This document shows positions 28,845-38,081 of a stretch of 54,219 nucleotides of DNA, piece by piece. Position 1 is the first letter of the stretch; each line of letters opens with the position of its first letter. The DNA is from Leifsonia sp. 1010 (lineage in GTDB: Bacteria; Actinomycetota; Actinomycetes; Actinomycetales; Microbacteriaceae): NCBI RefSeq assembly GCF_031455295.1, contig NZ_JAVDSL010000007.1, forward strand, positions 1 through 54,219. Direction: 5' to 3'. Both the position numbers and the translations under genes were made by a program. Under the pieces are notes generated by a model. It saw only the letters and a list, made by a program, of their open reading frames with translations. It had not been told where the DNA came from and did no database searches.

Positions 28845-28872
28845 AGTGTAGCCACTTCCGAACATATCTTCG
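28845..28872 (-). promoter_or_regulatory. recA promoter with LexA box
   Basis: CGAACATATCTTCG (28859-28872) matches the SOS box with one mismatch. Just downstream, read on this strand, is TACACT (28850-28845), a likely -10. It gives a recA leader of about 110 bases. Confidence 0.7.
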
Positions 28873-28902
28873 AGAAGCGGAAATGGCGTGTCGCGCCGAG
28901 GT

Positions 28903-29127
28903 TCAGCGCTTCGGGGCGGGCTTCCCTGCGCCGTACCAGTGCGACTGCGGCACGCCGGTCTCCTTGCAGAGCGCGATCCACACCTCGCGCGGAGACAGAC
29001 CGGCGGCGATGGCCTCGTTGGGAGTGCGGCCGCCGAGTTCGCCGAGGACGAGGTCGGTCAGCAGCGTCTGACCGTAGGTGCTGCCGAACTCGTCGGTGAC
29101 GGCGCGCTGGAACTCGCTGAGCTTCAT
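28903..29127 (-). CDS. DUF3046 family protein
   Basis: A 74-residue protein starting MKLSEFQRAVTDEFG, with the family motif TPNEAIAAGLSPREVW and a C-terminal VPQSHWYG. Found next to recA in most actinobacteria; function unknown. AAAGGA precedes the ATG. Separated from clgR by a strong terminator and from recA by the SOS promoter. Confidence 0.88.
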   Translation of the reverse strand: MKLSEFQRAVTDEFGSTYGQTLLTDLVLGELGGRTPNEAIAAGLSPREVWIALCKETGVPQSHWYGAGKPAPKR

Positions 29128-29165
29128 GGGTCCTTTGTTTCGGAGAGCAGGGAGGGGGTAAACGA

Positions 29166-29194
29166 AGGACGCCCCGCCGAGAGCGGGGCGTCCT
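29166..29194 (-). terminator. terminator after clgR
   Basis: A perfect 12-bp stem: AGGACGCCCCGC (29166-29177) pairs with GCGGGGCGTCCT (29183-29194), with a five-base loop. On the minus strand it is followed by TTCGTTT. It lies 15 bases past the clgR stop. Confidence 0.85.
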
Positions 29195-29209
29195 CCAGAG
29201 CGTGCGGGA

Positions 29210-29521
29210 TCAGCGGGCGACCAGGTCCGAGTCCATCGCCGAGACGAACTCGTCCGGAACCGTGTCCGGAATCACCGGCTCGAGACCCTCGAGCACCGCG
29301 ATCCGATCGCCGACCTCGCGCATGATGACCGAGACCGGCGTCTCCAGAGCGTCTGCCACGGAGGCGAGGATCTCACTCGACGCCTCCTTCTGTCCGCGCT
29401 CGACCTCGCTGAGGTACCCGAGCGCGACGCTCGCCTTACTGGCGACCTGGCGGAGCGTACGACCCTTTTGCAGGCGGAAGTCCCTGAGCACGTCGCCGAT
29501 TTCCTGACGTACAAGAATCAT
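29210..29521 (-). CDS. clgR: XRE-family regulator, ClgR-like
   Basis: A 103-residue protein with an XRE helix-turn-helix (GRTLRQVASKASVALGYLSEVERGQKE) and the short C-terminal tail typical of ClgR, which activates clp protease and other proteostasis genes in Streptomyces, Corynebacterium and Mycobacterium. Its place between cinA and recA is the usual one. GGGAGG precedes the ATG at 29521, which fixes the start. The C-terminus ends in SDLVAR rather than a clear AA degradation tag. Confidence 0.85.
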   Translation of the reverse strand: MILVRQEIGDVLRDFRLQKGRTLRQVASKASVALGYLSEVERGQKEASSEILASVADALETPVSVIMREVGDRIAVLEGLEPVIPDTVPDEFVSAMDSDLVAR

Positions 29522-29649
29522 TCGGAGCCTCCCTCTCTTACCCTGCCGACGTATCGATGGGATACGAATGTACCGCATCCCTGCGCTCCACGATATCGAG
29601 GGCTACTGGGCTTTTCTTGTGAATGCAGCAGGTGTAACGAGACCGAAAC

Positions 29650-29667
29650 ACCGCGTATTCCCGCGGT
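29650..29667 (-). terminator. inverted repeat after cinA
   Basis: ACCGCG (29650-29655) and CGCGGT (29662-29667) flank a six-base loop. On the minus strand it is followed by GTTTCGG. A weak terminator, or a regulatory site upstream of clgR. Confidence 0.35.
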
Positions 29668-29679
29668 AATCCGGGAGTC

Positions 29680-30183
29680 TCAAACATCCGTTATTCCGAG
29701 CTCGGCGGCGAGCGCGCGTACGGCCACGACGACCGTCTGCCGGCGGATGCCGTCGCGGTCGCCCGAGAGAGCGAGCCTGATCGAGCGCGCGCCGGCGTCG
29801 GAGGCGACGCCGACGTACACGGTTCCCACCGGGCGGCCGCCCTGCGGATCGGGTCCGGCGACTCCCGTCGTGGCCACTCCGATGTCGGCGGGGCTGCCCG
29901 CGACGGCCAGGCGTTCGCGGACGCCGGCGGCCAGCTGCCGGGCGACCTCGGGATGGACGGGGCCCTCCGCCGCCAGCAGATCGGCATCCACACCCAGCAG
30001 CGTGTGCTTCAGCTCGGTGGCGTAGACGACCGCACCGCCGAGGACGACGGCGGACGCGCCGGGCACGCTCGTGAGCTCGGCGGCGAGGAGCCCGCCGGTC
30101 AGCGACTCGGCCACGGCGACCGTGAGCCCGCGGTCGATCAAGGCCCGGACCACGACCTCGGTCGCCTGCTCAGGCAACGGCAC
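29680..30183 (-). CDS. CinA-family nicotinamide-nucleotide amidohydrolase (PncC domain)
   Basis: A 167-residue stand-alone C-terminal domain of CinA (PncC-type), which deamidates NMN to NaMN. Family motifs SLTGGLLAAELTSVPGAS, GGAVVYATELK and TTGVAGPDPQGGRPVG are present. The N-terminal CinA domain is absent, as usual for this neighbourhood. GTG start overlaps the end of pgsA by 14 bases. Confidence 0.9.
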   Translation of the reverse strand: MPLPEQATEVVVRALIDRGLTVAVAESLTGGLLAAELTSVPGASAVVLGGAVVYATELKHTLLGVDADLLAAEGPVHPEVARQLAAGVRERLAVAGSPADIGVATTGVAGPDPQGGRPVGTVYVGVASDAGARSIRLALSGDRDGIRRQTVVVAVRALAAELGITDV

Positions 30184-30793
30184 GCTTCGCCCTCCGGCCC
30201 TTCCAGGCCTGCCAGAGGTAGTCGATGCCAGTCCAGACCGTGAGGATGACGGCCGCGGTCATGAGGATGCCGTTCACCCAGAAGATCCAGTCGCCGAACA
30301 CCGTCCACAGCGGGACGAGCGCGAAGGAGATGGCAACCGACTGGACGATGGTCTTGATCTTGCCTCCGCGCGAGGCGGCGATGACACCCTGCCGGATCAC
30401 CACGAAGCGGTAGACGGTGATCCCGATCTCGCGCACCAGGATGACGACGGTCACCCACCAGGGCAGCTCACCCAGGATGGAGAGCGCGATGAGCGCACCT
30501 CCGGTGAGCACCTTGTCGGCGATCGGATCGAGGAGCTTGCCGAGATCGGTGACGAGTCCCTGGCGCCGTGCGAGGGCACCGTCGACGCCGTCCGTCGCGA
30601 TCGCGAGGATGAACAGCACCGCGGCCGCCCAACGGAGCCAGCCGTCCTCTCCGCCGTCGGCGAGGAGCATCCAGACGAACAACGGAGCGAGCAGGATGCG
30701 CACCACGGTGATCGCGTTGGGCAGGTTCCAGTTGCTCACGTGCGCTGTTCCGCCGTCCGCCGCTGCGGGCGGAGGCGTGTCGGGCACCGACAT
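30170..30793 (-). CDS. pgsA: CDP-diacylglycerol-glycerol-3-phosphate 3-phosphatidyltransferase PgsA
   Basis: Membrane enzyme for phosphatidylglycerol phosphate synthesis, 207 residues with about four to six membrane segments. The CDP-alcohol phosphotransferase signature D-x2-DG-x2-AR-x8-G-x3-D-x3-D is visible in TDGVDGALARRQGLVTDLGK followed by LLDPIADK. It starts ten bases after the ftsK stop. Confidence 0.94.
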   Translation of the reverse strand: MSVPDTPPPAAADGGTAHVSNWNLPNAITVVRILLAPLFVWMLLADGGEDGWLRWAAAVLFILAIATDGVDGALARRQGLVTDLGKLLDPIADKVLTGGALIALSILGELPWWVTVVILVREIGITVYRFVVIRQGVIAASRGGKIKTIVQSVAISFALVPLWTVFGDWIFWVNGILMTAAVILTVWTGIDYLWQAWKGRRAKRAVA

Positions 30794-30802
30794 CGTGGTC
30801 GT

Positions 30803-33631
30803 CTACTCTCTGTCGGTCAGCTGCCAGGCGTCCTCGTCGGAGTCGCCCTCGACCTCAGGATAGCCCGCCGTCATCGCCGCGACAGGGTCGTTTCCGTAGC
30901 GATCGTCCGGCTCGGTGTCGACGCCGACCCCGGCCGGTCCGAGCGCGGCGCCCACACTGGCTCCGGCGGCCGCAGACGGCGCCGGCGCGCCAGCACCAGC
31001 GGGCGGCTCCTCGCCGCGGAGCCGCGCGATCACCTGCGGAAGCTGTTCCGCCGTTGCGAGCACGTCGCGGGCTTTGGACCCCTCGGACGGCCCGACGATC
31101 TCGCGGGACTCCAGCAGGTCCATGAGCCGGCCGGCCTTCGCGAAGCCGACGCGCAGTTTGCGCTGCAGCATCGACGTCGATCCGAACTGCGACGACACCA
31201 CGAGCTCGGCGGCGGCGAGCAGGAGCTCCAGGTCGTCTCCGATGTCGGAGTCGATCTGCTTCCTCTCGGCCGACACCGTGACGTCCTGCCGGTACTCCGG
31301 CCGCGCCTGGCGGGTGACATGGTCGACGACCTTCTGGATCTCGTCCTCGTTCACCCACGCGCCCTGCACGCGGATCGCCTTGGACGCGCCCATCGGCAGG
31401 AACAGGGCGTCGCCCTGGCCGATCAGCTTGTCGGCGCCCGGCTGGTCGAGGATGACGCGCGAGTCGGTGACGCTCGTCACGGCGAACGCCAGTCGCGACG
31501 GGACGTTCGCCTTGATCAGACCGGTCACGACATCCACCGACGGCCGCTGGGTTGCGAGGACCAGGTGGATGCCGGAGGCACGTGCCAGCTGCGTGATGCG
31601 GACGATCGAGTCCTCGACGTCGCGCGGGGCGACCATCATGAGGTCGGCGAGCTCGTCGACGACGACGAGGAGGTACGGATACGGCTTCAGCTTCCGTTCG
31701 CTGCCGGCGGGCAGGACGATCTCGTCGTTCACGACGGCGCGGTTGAAGTCGTCGATGTGCCGGAAGCCGAAGCTCGCCAGGTCGTCGTACCGCATGTCCA
31801 TCTCCTTCACGACCCACTGCAAGGCCTCCGCGGCCTTCTTCGGGTTCGTGATGATGGGCGTGATCAGGTGCGGGACGCCGCCGTAGATCGTCAGCTCGAC
31901 GCGCTTCGGGTCGATGAGCACCATGCGCACCTCCGATGGCTTCGCGCGCATCAGGAGGCTGGTGATCATCGAGTTGACGAAGCTCGACTTGCCCGAACCG
32001 GTGGAACCGGCGACGAGCAGGTGGGGCATCTTGGCCAGGTTCGCGACCACGAAGCCGCCGCCGACGTCTTTACCGACGCCGATCGTCATCGGGTGGACGC
32101 TCTTCGTGGCCGCGGGAGACCGCAGCACGTCGCCGAGCGACACGATCTCGCGGTCGCTGTTCGGGATCTCGATGCCGATCGCGCTCTTGCCCGGGATGGG
32201 CGAGAGGATGCGGACCTCGTTGCTCGCGACCGCGTACGACAGGTTCTTGCTGAGCGCTGTGACGCGTTCGACCTTGACGCCGGGGCCGAGTTCGATCTCG
32301 TACTGCGTGACCGTCGGGCCCCGCGAGTAGCCTGTGACCTTCGCGTCCACGCCGAACTGGGTGAGCACGGAGGTTATGGCGGCAACGATCTCGTCGTTCG
32401 CGCCGGAGCGGGTCTTCGCGGGCGTTCCGGCGGACAGCATGGTCGCGGACGGGAGGTTGTACGGAGCAGACGGCTCCGGGAGCGCCGGCGGGGCGACATC
32501 CTCGTCGAAGTCCTCGGCGCCGGCCTGGAAGCCGGGGAGCACGGCCGCGCCTCCGGGCGCCCCGGACACGGGCGGGAGCGGCGCGACGGCCGTCGGCGGC
32601 TGCTCTCCGGTGAACCGCTGCAGGGCGTCCTCGGCGTTGGCGAGCTCGCTCAGCACCTCGGTGTTGTAGTGGTCGCTTGCCGGGTCGGGCTCGAGGGCGG
32701 TCGCGAACTCCCCCTTGCCCCGCTGGCCGGCACCGAAGACCTCGGTGAGGCCGTCCGCCGGGGCGGCGTCGTACTCCGGGTCCTCTTCGCGCTGCGACTT
32801 GTTCCGGCGCCACCAGGGCAGGTTGGCCTCCTGCTCGGGCTCGTCGTCGACCCCGTCCAGCTCGACCTGCTTCGATCGGGCCTCCTTCGCCTCCTGGCGC
32901 TCATCCTCCGTCGGCAGCTGCGCACCGAACAGGTAGGCGTACAGCTCACGGATGCGCTCGGGCAGCTTGTTCGGCGGCGTCTTGGTGATGATGAAGAGGC
33001 TGAGGATCAGCAGCAGGATGATGACGGCGCCCGCGCCGTACGGAGTGATCAGCAGCGACAGCGGGGCCGCGATCAACCAGCCCAGCACGCCGCCCGCCTG
33101 CGCAAGAGCCGTGACACCGTCGCTCGGAGACGGGTGCGGGCTGAACAGATGACACAGCCCGGACACCGTAAGCAGCAGGATGCTCAGGCCGATGCCGATG
33201 CGCGTGTTGTCGTGAACCGAGCTGGGATGCCGGAACAGCCAGGCGGCGAACAGCACCATGACGATCGGAAGAGCGAACGCGACGCGCCCGAAGAGCGCAC
33301 CGAACGTCCAGGCGTCGAGCATGCGCGCGACCTGGTCGTTGATGAGGAACCACTCGATGACCGCCCCGGCGATGGCGAGCAGGACGAGGAAGAACGGAAA
33401 GCCGTCACGCCGTTCCTCTTTGGCCAGCTTCTCGGGACCGAGCGCACGGAAGGCGGCGCCGGTGAGGTGCGCGAGACCCATCCACGCGCGGATCAGCGGA
33501 CTGGTCCCCGCATCGGCTGCCGGGTAGGCGACCGTCTTCTGCTGCGCGGTCTTCGACGCCGGCTTGCGCGCGGTCGACCCGCCGCGACCGGAGTTCCGGG
33601 CGCGTGCATTCGACTTGGTGCTCGTAGCCAT
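30803..33631 (-). CDS. ftsK: DNA translocase FtsK/SpoIIIE
   Basis: Septum-located DNA pump that clears and resolves chromosomes at division, 942 residues. Four N-terminal membrane segments (about residues 65-220), an acidic/Pro-rich linker, then the RecA-like motor with Walker [15 protein letters not shown] near residue 543 and [12 protein letters not shown]-terminal winged-helix gamma domain ([20 protein letters not shown]) reads KOPS sites. TACCGT six bases before the ATG suggests a leaderless mRNA. Followed by pgsA and cinA. Confidence 0.96.
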   Translation of the reverse strand: MATSTKSNARARNSGRGGSTARKPASKTAQQKTVAYPAADAGTSPLIRAWMGLAHLTGAAFRALGPEKLAKEERRDGFPFFLVLLAIAGAVIEWFLINDQVARMLDAWTFGALFGRVAFALPIVMVLFAAWLFRHPSSVHDNTRIGIGLSILLLTVSGLCHLFSPHPSPSDGVTALAQAGGVLGWLIAAPLSLLITPYGAGAVIILLLILSLFIITKTPPNKLPERIRELYAYLFGAQLPTEDERQEAKEARSKQVELDGVDDEPEQEANLPWWRRNKSQREEDPEYDAAPADGLTEVFGAGQRGKGEFATALEPDPASDHYNTEVLSELANAEDALQRFTGEQPPTAVAPLPPVSGAPGGAAVLPGFQAGAEDFDEDVAPPALPEPSAPYNLPSATMLSAGTPAKTRSGANDEIVAAITSVLTQFGVDAKVTGYSRGPTVTQYEIELGPGVKVERVTALSKNLSYAVASNEVRILSPIPGKSAIGIEIPNSDREIVSLGDVLRSPAATKSVHPMTIGVGKDVGGGFVVANLAKMPHLLVAGSTGSGKSSFVNSMITSLLMRAKPSEVRMVLIDPKRVELTIYGGVPHLITPIITNPKKAAEALQWVVKEMDMRYDDLASFGFRHIDDFNRAVVNDEIVLPAGSERKLKPYPYLLVVVDELADLMMVAPRDVEDSIVRITQLARASGIHLVLATQRPSVDVVTGLIKANVPSRLAFAVTSVTDSRVILDQPGADKLIGQGDALFLPMGASKAIRVQGAWVNEDEIQKVVDHVTRQARPEYRQDVTVSAERKQIDSDIGDDLELLLAAAELVVSSQFGSTSMLQRKLRVGFAKAGRLMDLLESREIVGPSEGSKARDVLATAEQLPQVIARLRGEEPPAGAGAPAPSAAAGASVGAALGPAGVGVDTEPDDRYGNDPVAAMTAGYPEVEGDSDEDAWQLTDRE

Positions 33632-33637
33632 GGCACA

Positions 33638-33643
33638 ACGGTA
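33638..33643 (-). promoter_or_regulatory. -10 element for leaderless ftsK
   Basis: TACCGT on this strand is followed by six bases (TGTGCC) and the ATG at 33631. Confidence 0.5.
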
Positions 33644-33700
33644 CGTCGTGCCCCCGTCATCACGCGGTTCCCGCGCCTGAGTTGTGGAAATCCGGCCCGG

Positions 33701-34192
33701 TCAGCGAACTGTGCGCACCATCGTGTCGGAGCCCTCCCCCGATGCGACCGTCACGTAGCCCTCGCTGACGTAGAGCCGCTGGGCGAAGTTGGAGCGCTCG
33801 ACGCTGAGGCTCAGTCGCGCGTGGCCGCGGGCCGCGGCTGCGCGCGCCAGCTCACGGAGCAGCGCCCGGCCGACCCCCTGCGCGCGCCACTGCGGGTAGA
33901 CGCCCAGCGTCAGCTCGGGCACCCCGGCCGCGACGAAGCCGTAGCCGGGGTCGCTCGGAGAGAACAGTCGCGCCCAGGCGGCACCGACGGGAACACCGCG
34001 GGCGTCCTCGGCCACGCAGCCGAAGTCGCCCGGCCGCTGCCAGCCCGCGATGTAGTGGCGGACGGACGGATCGTCGAGGACGGTCACTCGCGGCCGGGTG
34101 CGGACCGGATTCCAGTTCGCGGCCTCCACCAGCATGTCCGCGAGCACCCGGGCGTCGCCGGGAACGGCGGGGCGGATGTGGAACGCGTTCAT
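33701..34192 (-). CDS. GNAT-family N-acetyltransferase
   Basis: A 163-residue protein. The acetyl-CoA site is visible as LGVYPQWRAQGVGRALLRELA near residues 96-116 (Q/RxxGxG/A), with the C-terminal NFAQRLYVSEGYV. Substrate unknown. TAACGT six bases upstream of the ATG indicates its own leaderless transcript between rnj and ftsK. Confidence 0.85.
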   Translation of the reverse strand: MNAFHIRPAVPGDARVLADMLVEAANWNPVRTRPRVTVLDDPSVRHYIAGWQRPGDFGCVAEDARGVPVGAAWARLFSPSDPGYGFVAAGVPELTLGVYPQWRAQGVGRALLRELARAAAARGHARLSLSVERSNFAQRLYVSEGYVTVASGEGSDTMVRTVR

Positions 34193-34198
34193 GGACGA

Positions 34199-34204
34199 AC
34201 GTTA
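34199..34204 (-). promoter_or_regulatory. -10 element for leaderless GNAT gene
   Basis: TAACGT on this strand is followed by six bases and the ATG at 34192. Confidence 0.45.
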
Positions 34205-34217
34205 CCCACCGTCGTGT

Positions 34218-34248
34218 TTCCGGCGGGTTACGATCCCACCCGCCGGAA
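34218..34248 (-). terminator. terminator after rnj
   Basis: TTCCGGCGGGT (34218-34228) pairs with ACCCGCCGGAA (34238-34248), an 11-bp stem with a nine-base loop, 12 bases past the rnj stop. Confidence 0.75.
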
Positions 34249-34259
34249 GCGAGGCCGTG

Positions 34260-35936
34260 TCAGGCCTCGATCACCAGCGGCACGATCATCGGCCGGCGGC
34301 GGTAGCTGGTGTTGACCCAGCGGCCCACGGTCCGGCGGACCACCTGCGAGAGCGCGTGCGAGTCGCGGACGCCGTTGTGGGCGGCCTCCGACAGGGCGGC
34401 GGCGATCTTGGGCTTGACGTCGTCGAACACCGCGTCGTCCTCCGCGAAACCGCGGGCGTGCACCTCCGGGCCCGTCACGATGCGGCCGGTCGCGGCCTCC
34501 ACGACGACGATGATCGAGATGAAGCCCTCCTCGCCCAGGATGCGGCGGTCCTTCAGGTCGGCGTCGGTGATCTCGCCGACGCTGGAGCCGTCGACGTAGA
34601 CGAAACCCAGGTCGAGCTGGCCGACCACGCGGGCGACGCCGTCGCGCAGGTCGACGACCGAGCCGTCCTCCGCCAGGATCGTGTTCTTCTCGGGAACGCC
34701 GGTGTCCATCGCGAGGCGCGCATTGGCCACCAGGTGGCGGTACTCGCCGTGCACGGGCATGACGTTCTTCGGCTTCAGGATGTTGTAGCAGTAGAGCAGC
34801 TCGCCCGCCGCCGCGTGGCCCGAGACGTGGACCTTCGCGTTGCCCTTGTGCACGACGTTCGCGCCCAGCTTGGTGAGCCCGTCGATGACCCGGTAGACCG
34901 CGTTCTCGTTGCCCGGGATGAGGCTGGACGCCAGGATCACCGTGTCGCCGGGGCCGACCTCGATCTGGTGGTCGAGGTTCGCCATCCGCGCGAGCACGGC
35001 CATCGGCTCGCCCTGCGATCCGGTCGACATATACACGATCTCGTCGTCGGGGAGGTCGGCGGCCTTCTTGTAGTCGATGAGCACGCCCTCGGGGACTTTG
35101 AGATAGCCGAGCTCCGCCGCGATGGTCATGTTGCGGACCATCGAGCGGCCGAGGAGGGCGACGCGGCGGCCGTTCGCGGCGGCGGCGTCGAGCACCTGCT
35201 GCACACGGTGGACATGGCTGGAGAAGCTGGCGACGATGACGCGGCGCGGCGCCCGGGCGATGACGGCGTCGAGCACCGGGCCGATCGAGCGCTCCAGCGG
35301 CGTGAAGCCAGGCACATCGGCGTTGGTGGAATCGGCGAGGAACAGGTCGACGCCCTTCTCGCCGAGACGCGCGAAGGCCCGCAGGTCGGTGATGCGGTCG
35401 TCGAGCGGCAGCTGGTCCATCTTGAAGTCGCCGGTGTGAAGCACGACGCCGGCCGGCGTGGTGATGGCCACGGCGAGCGCATCCGGTATGGAGTGGTTGA
35501 CCGCGACGAATTCCAGGGAGAACGGGCCGAGCTGTTCGACCTGCCCCTCCTTGACCGTCAGCGTGTACGGCTGGATGCGGTGCTCCTTGAGCTTCGCCTC
35601 CACCAGGGCCAGCGTCAGGCCCGAGCCGATCAGCGGGATGTCGCGCCGCAGCCTGAGCAGGTACGGAACGGCCCCGATGTGGTCTTCGTGGCCGTGAGTC
35701 AGCACGACGCCGACGACGTCGTCCAAGCGGTCGCGCACGGGCGCGAAGTCGGGGAGGATGAGGTCGACGCCCGGCTGGTCCTGCTCGGGGAAGAGGACGC
35801 CGCAGTCGACGATGAGGAGCTTTCCCTCGTACTCGAAGACGGTCATGTTGCGGCCGATCTCACCGAGACCGCCCGTCGGGATGATGCGGAGTGTTCCGGG
35901 TTCGAGCGCGGGAGGCTCGGCGACGAGGTTGGGCAT
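34260..35936 (-). CDS. rnj: ribonuclease J
   Basis: Metallo-beta-lactamase/beta-CASP ribonuclease with 5'-exo and endonuclease activity, for mRNA decay and rRNA maturation. 558 residues. Metal site HGHEDH in VVLTHGHEDHIGA near residue 83; beta-CASP motifs STNADVPG and MPVHGEYRHL. The C-terminal domain ends in a basic segment. Start at ATG 35936 because AGGAGGG lies just upstream. 71 bases downstream of dapA, a conserved actinobacterial pair. Confidence 0.95.
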   Translation of the reverse strand: MPNLVAEPPALEPGTLRIIPTGGLGEIGRNMTVFEYEGKLLIVDCGVLFPEQDQPGVDLILPDFAPVRDRLDDVVGVVLTHGHEDHIGAVPYLLRLRRDIPLIGSGLTLALVEAKLKEHRIQPYTLTVKEGQVEQLGPFSLEFVAVNHSIPDALAVAITTPAGVVLHTGDFKMDQLPLDDRITDLRAFARLGEKGVDLFLADSTNADVPGFTPLERSIGPVLDAVIARAPRRVIVASFSSHVHRVQQVLDAAAANGRRVALLGRSMVRNMTIAAELGYLKVPEGVLIDYKKAADLPDDEIVYMSTGSQGEPMAVLARMANLDHQIEVGPGDTVILASSLIPGNENAVYRVIDGLTKLGANVVHKGNAKVHVSGHAAAGELLYCYNILKPKNVMPVHGEYRHLVANARLAMDTGVPEKNTILAEDGSVVDLRDGVARVVGQLDLGFVYVDGSSVGEITDADLKDRRILGEEGFISIIVVVEAATGRIVTGPEVHARGFAEDDAVFDDVKPKIAAALSEAAHNGVRDSHALSQVVRRTVGRWVNTSYRRRPMIVPLVIEA

Positions 35937-36007
35937 GTGCCCTCCTATTTCTGTGTTCTTCGCGGGGCTTCGCGCGCCCGCCATGTGTTCGACCGCCTGT
36001 GCGGTCG

Positions 36008-36985
36008 TCAGCGTGTGGTCCCGGCGATCTTCGGGAGCGCACCGCCCGCGGCCGCGTTGCGGTCGGGGCGGAAGTTCGAGAAGTCGACACCGGGGATGTT
36101 CTTGACGAGGTCGAGCTCGTCTTCGATCTGAGCGGCCTCCCACTCTTCGGGCCCCACGAGCGGCAGACGCACGCGGGGGCTCGAGATGCGGCCGAGGCCG
36201 TGGAGGATGTACTTCGCAGCAACCGTACCGGGCACGTGCGTCATCACGGCGCGCACCAGCGGTTCGAGCTTCATGTGGGCGGCGGTGGCGGTCGCCAGGT
36301 CGCCGGCGTTGACCGCGTCCACGATCTGGCGGTACGGGGTCGGGGCGATGTTCGCCGTGACCCCGATGAGGCCGCTCGCGCCGATCGAGAGGTGCGGGAG
36401 CACGTTGGCGTCGTCGCCCGAGAAGTACATGAGGTCGGTCTGGTTGAGCACGCGGCTGACCTCGCTGAAGTCGCCCTTCGCGTCCTTGATCGCGAGCACG
36501 TTGGGGTGCTTCGCGATGCGGAGGATCGTCTCGTACTTGATCGGCACGCCGGTGCGGCCGGGGATGTCGTAGAGGATGACGGGAAGGTCGGTCGAGTCGG
36601 CGATCATCCGGAAGTGGGTCAGGATGCCGGCCTGCGTCGGCTTGTTGTAGTACGGGGTGACGACCATGACGCCGTCGGCCCCGGCCTTCTCGCTCTGCTG
36701 GTACAGCTGGATGGCGTGGGCGGTCTCATTGGACCCGCCACCCGTGATGATCTTGGCGCGACCGTCGGCGACCGACTTGCCCACCTCGACCAGGCGGAGC
36801 TTCTCGGGGTCGGTCAGCGTCGAGGTCTCCCCCGTCGTGCCGGTGACGACGATGCCGTCGGCCCCGGCGCGGATCACGTCGTCGATGTGCTTCTCGACCG
36901 CCGCCCAGTCCACTTCGCCATCGGCGGTGAACGGGGTGACCAGGGCGACGAGGACCTGGCCGAACGGATTCTCGGAAGCAGCCAT
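36008..36985 (-). CDS. dapA: 4-hydroxy-tetrahydrodipicolinate synthase DapA
   Basis: Condenses pyruvate with aspartate semialdehyde, the first step of the DAP/lysine branch. 325 residues. Schiff-base K167 (VLAIKDAKG), proton-relay Y139 (LYDIPGRTG) and the TGTTGETSTL loop (residues 48-57) are all present. TAGCCT six bases before the ATG suggests a leaderless transcript running into rnj. Confidence 0.95.
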   Translation of the reverse strand: MAASENPFGQVLVALVTPFTADGEVDWAAVEKHIDDVIRAGADGIVVTGTTGETSTLTDPEKLRLVEVGKSVADGRAKIITGGGSNETAHAIQLYQQSEKAGADGVMVVTPYYNKPTQAGILTHFRMIADSTDLPVILYDIPGRTGVPIKYETILRIAKHPNVLAIKDAKGDFSEVSRVLNQTDLMYFSGDDANVLPHLSIGASGLIGVTANIAPTPYRQIVDAVNAGDLATATAAHMKLEPLVRAVMTHVPGTVAAKYILHGLGRISSPRVRLPLVGPEEWEAAQIEDELDLVKNIPGVDFSNFRPDRNAAAGGALPKIAGTTR

Positions 36986-36991
36986 GGCACA

Positions 36992-36997
36992 AGGCTA
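36992..36997 (-). promoter_or_regulatory. -10 element for leaderless dapA
   Basis: TAGCCT on this strand is followed by six bases (TGTGCC) and the ATG at 36985. Confidence 0.5.
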
Positions 36998-37064
36998 TCG
37001 GGTCGCCGTCACGGGAGGTCACATTAGCTGCGCTGTCCACAGCGTCGGCGTAGCGTCCCGAGCT

Positions 37065-37505
37065 GTGAACGGATTCGCGGCTCTCGGCATCCTGCTCGGG
37101 CTCGTCGCCGTCCTCGCGGCGGCCGGGCTCCTCTGGCGCGCAACCACCGGGCGGGCGCGCACAGTGCGCGTCCACGACGTCGTCATCCCCGCCGAGGTCG
37201 GCGTCGACGCCCTCGGCGGCCGCGCCACCCTCCTGCAATTCTCCACCGAGTTCTGCGCGCCCTGCCGCTCCACCGCCCGCGTGCTCGACGACGTCGCCGC
37301 CGACGTCGACGGCGTCGCCCACGCCGAGATCGACCTCACCGATCGTCCGGACCTCGCCACCCGCTTCGGGATCCTGCAGACCCCTACCACCCTCGTCCTC
37401 GACGCCACGGGCGCGGTCCGTGCCCGGATCGGCGGCGCCGCGCGCTCGGACGACGTGCGCCTCACCCTCCACCGCATCCTCGGGAGCGACCATGTCTCAG
37501 CCTGA
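37065..37505 (+). CDS. membrane-anchored thioredoxin-family protein
   Basis: A 146-residue protein with one N-terminal membrane segment (about residues 5-24) and a thioredoxin fold. The active site is C64-A-P-C67 (STEFCAPCRS), with the cis-Pro in QTPTTLVL. GTG start at 37065 is divergent from dapA; TAGCGT lies eight bases upstream. The stop overlaps the DUF4395 start by 14 bases. The cluster with DUF4395 and OsmC suggests thiol redox work at the membrane (inference). Confidence 0.85.
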   Translation: MNGFAALGILLGLVAVLAAAGLLWRATTGRARTVRVHDVVIPAEVGVDALGGRATLLQFSTEFCAPCRSTARVLDDVAADVDGVAHAEIDLTDRPDLATRFGILQTPTTLVLDATGAVRARIGGAARSDDVRLTLHRILGSDHVSA

Positions 37506-37968
37506 TCCGTCCGCTCGCACCGGCATCGACCCGCGGTCGCCGCGTTTCGGCGCCGGGATCACCGCCGTGCTGCTCCTGATCGACCTGTTCCTCTCGCTGG
37601 TCGGCGCGGCGACGTCCGCGGCGGTGCTGCTCCTCGTCATCGCGCTGCTCTTCGCCTGGGGCGCCTTCGCCGGCATCCGCCGCCATCCGTACGGGGTGCT
37701 GTTCCGCGCGGTCATCCGGCCCCGGCTCACGCCTCCGACCGAGTTCGAGGACCCGGCGCCCCCGACCTTCGCGCAGGCGGTCGGGCTGTTCGTCACCGGT
37801 GTCGGCCTCGTTCTATATGTGTCGGGCGTGCCGCTCGCCCTCCCGATCGCCGTGGCGCTCGCGTTCGCCGCGGCCTTCCTCAACTCGGTGTTCGGATACT
37901 GCCTGGGCTGCCAGCTGTACCTGCTGCTGGTGCGCGCGCGGCTCATCCGGCGCCGCGCCCAGGCCTGA
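37492..37968 (+). CDS. DUF4395 family membrane protein
   Basis: A 158-residue protein with four predicted membrane segments and the family motif FGYCLGCQLYLLL near the C-terminus, whose CxxC pair could be redox-active. DUF4395 genes often neighbour thioredoxin or sulfurtransferase genes; the role is unknown. The start overlaps the thioredoxin gene. Confidence 0.85.
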   Translation: MSQPDPSARTGIDPRSPRFGAGITAVLLLIDLFLSLVGAATSAAVLLLVIALLFAWGAFAGIRRHPYGVLFRAVIRPRLTPPTEFEDPAPPTFAQAVGLFVTGVGLVLYVSGVPLALPIAVALAFAAAFLNSVFGYCLGCQLYLLLVRARLIRRRAQA

Positions 37969-38003
37969 GCGAGCGGCCCAGCCGGGAATCCGCCCAGCAC
38001 CCG

Positions 38004-38032
38004 GTGACGGTGTCGGAACCCGTCAGTAGGGT
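38004..38032 (+). promoter_or_regulatory. putative osmC promoter
   Basis: GTGACG (38004-38009), a 17-base spacer and TAGGGT (38027-38032). The leader then carries AGGAGG before the ATG at 38082. Confidence 0.35.
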
Positions 38033-38081
38033 GGGAGACGCCCGGCCGCGCTCGGCGGCGGAGCGTCACGAGGAGGTCTTC

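Noticed and set aside
29522-29649. ClgR operator upstream of clgR
   Set aside because: A CGC-N6-GCG was seen, but the described motif has five bases between the triplets.
30071-34315. A 1414-codon open frame on the plus strand opposite ftsK and neighbours, and similar long antisense frames (for example 6989-10459 and 47535-50582)
   Set aside because: High GC keeps antisense frames open. The translations are Arg/Gly/Val/Asp-rich shadows with no domain, while the opposite strand encodes clear conserved proteins.
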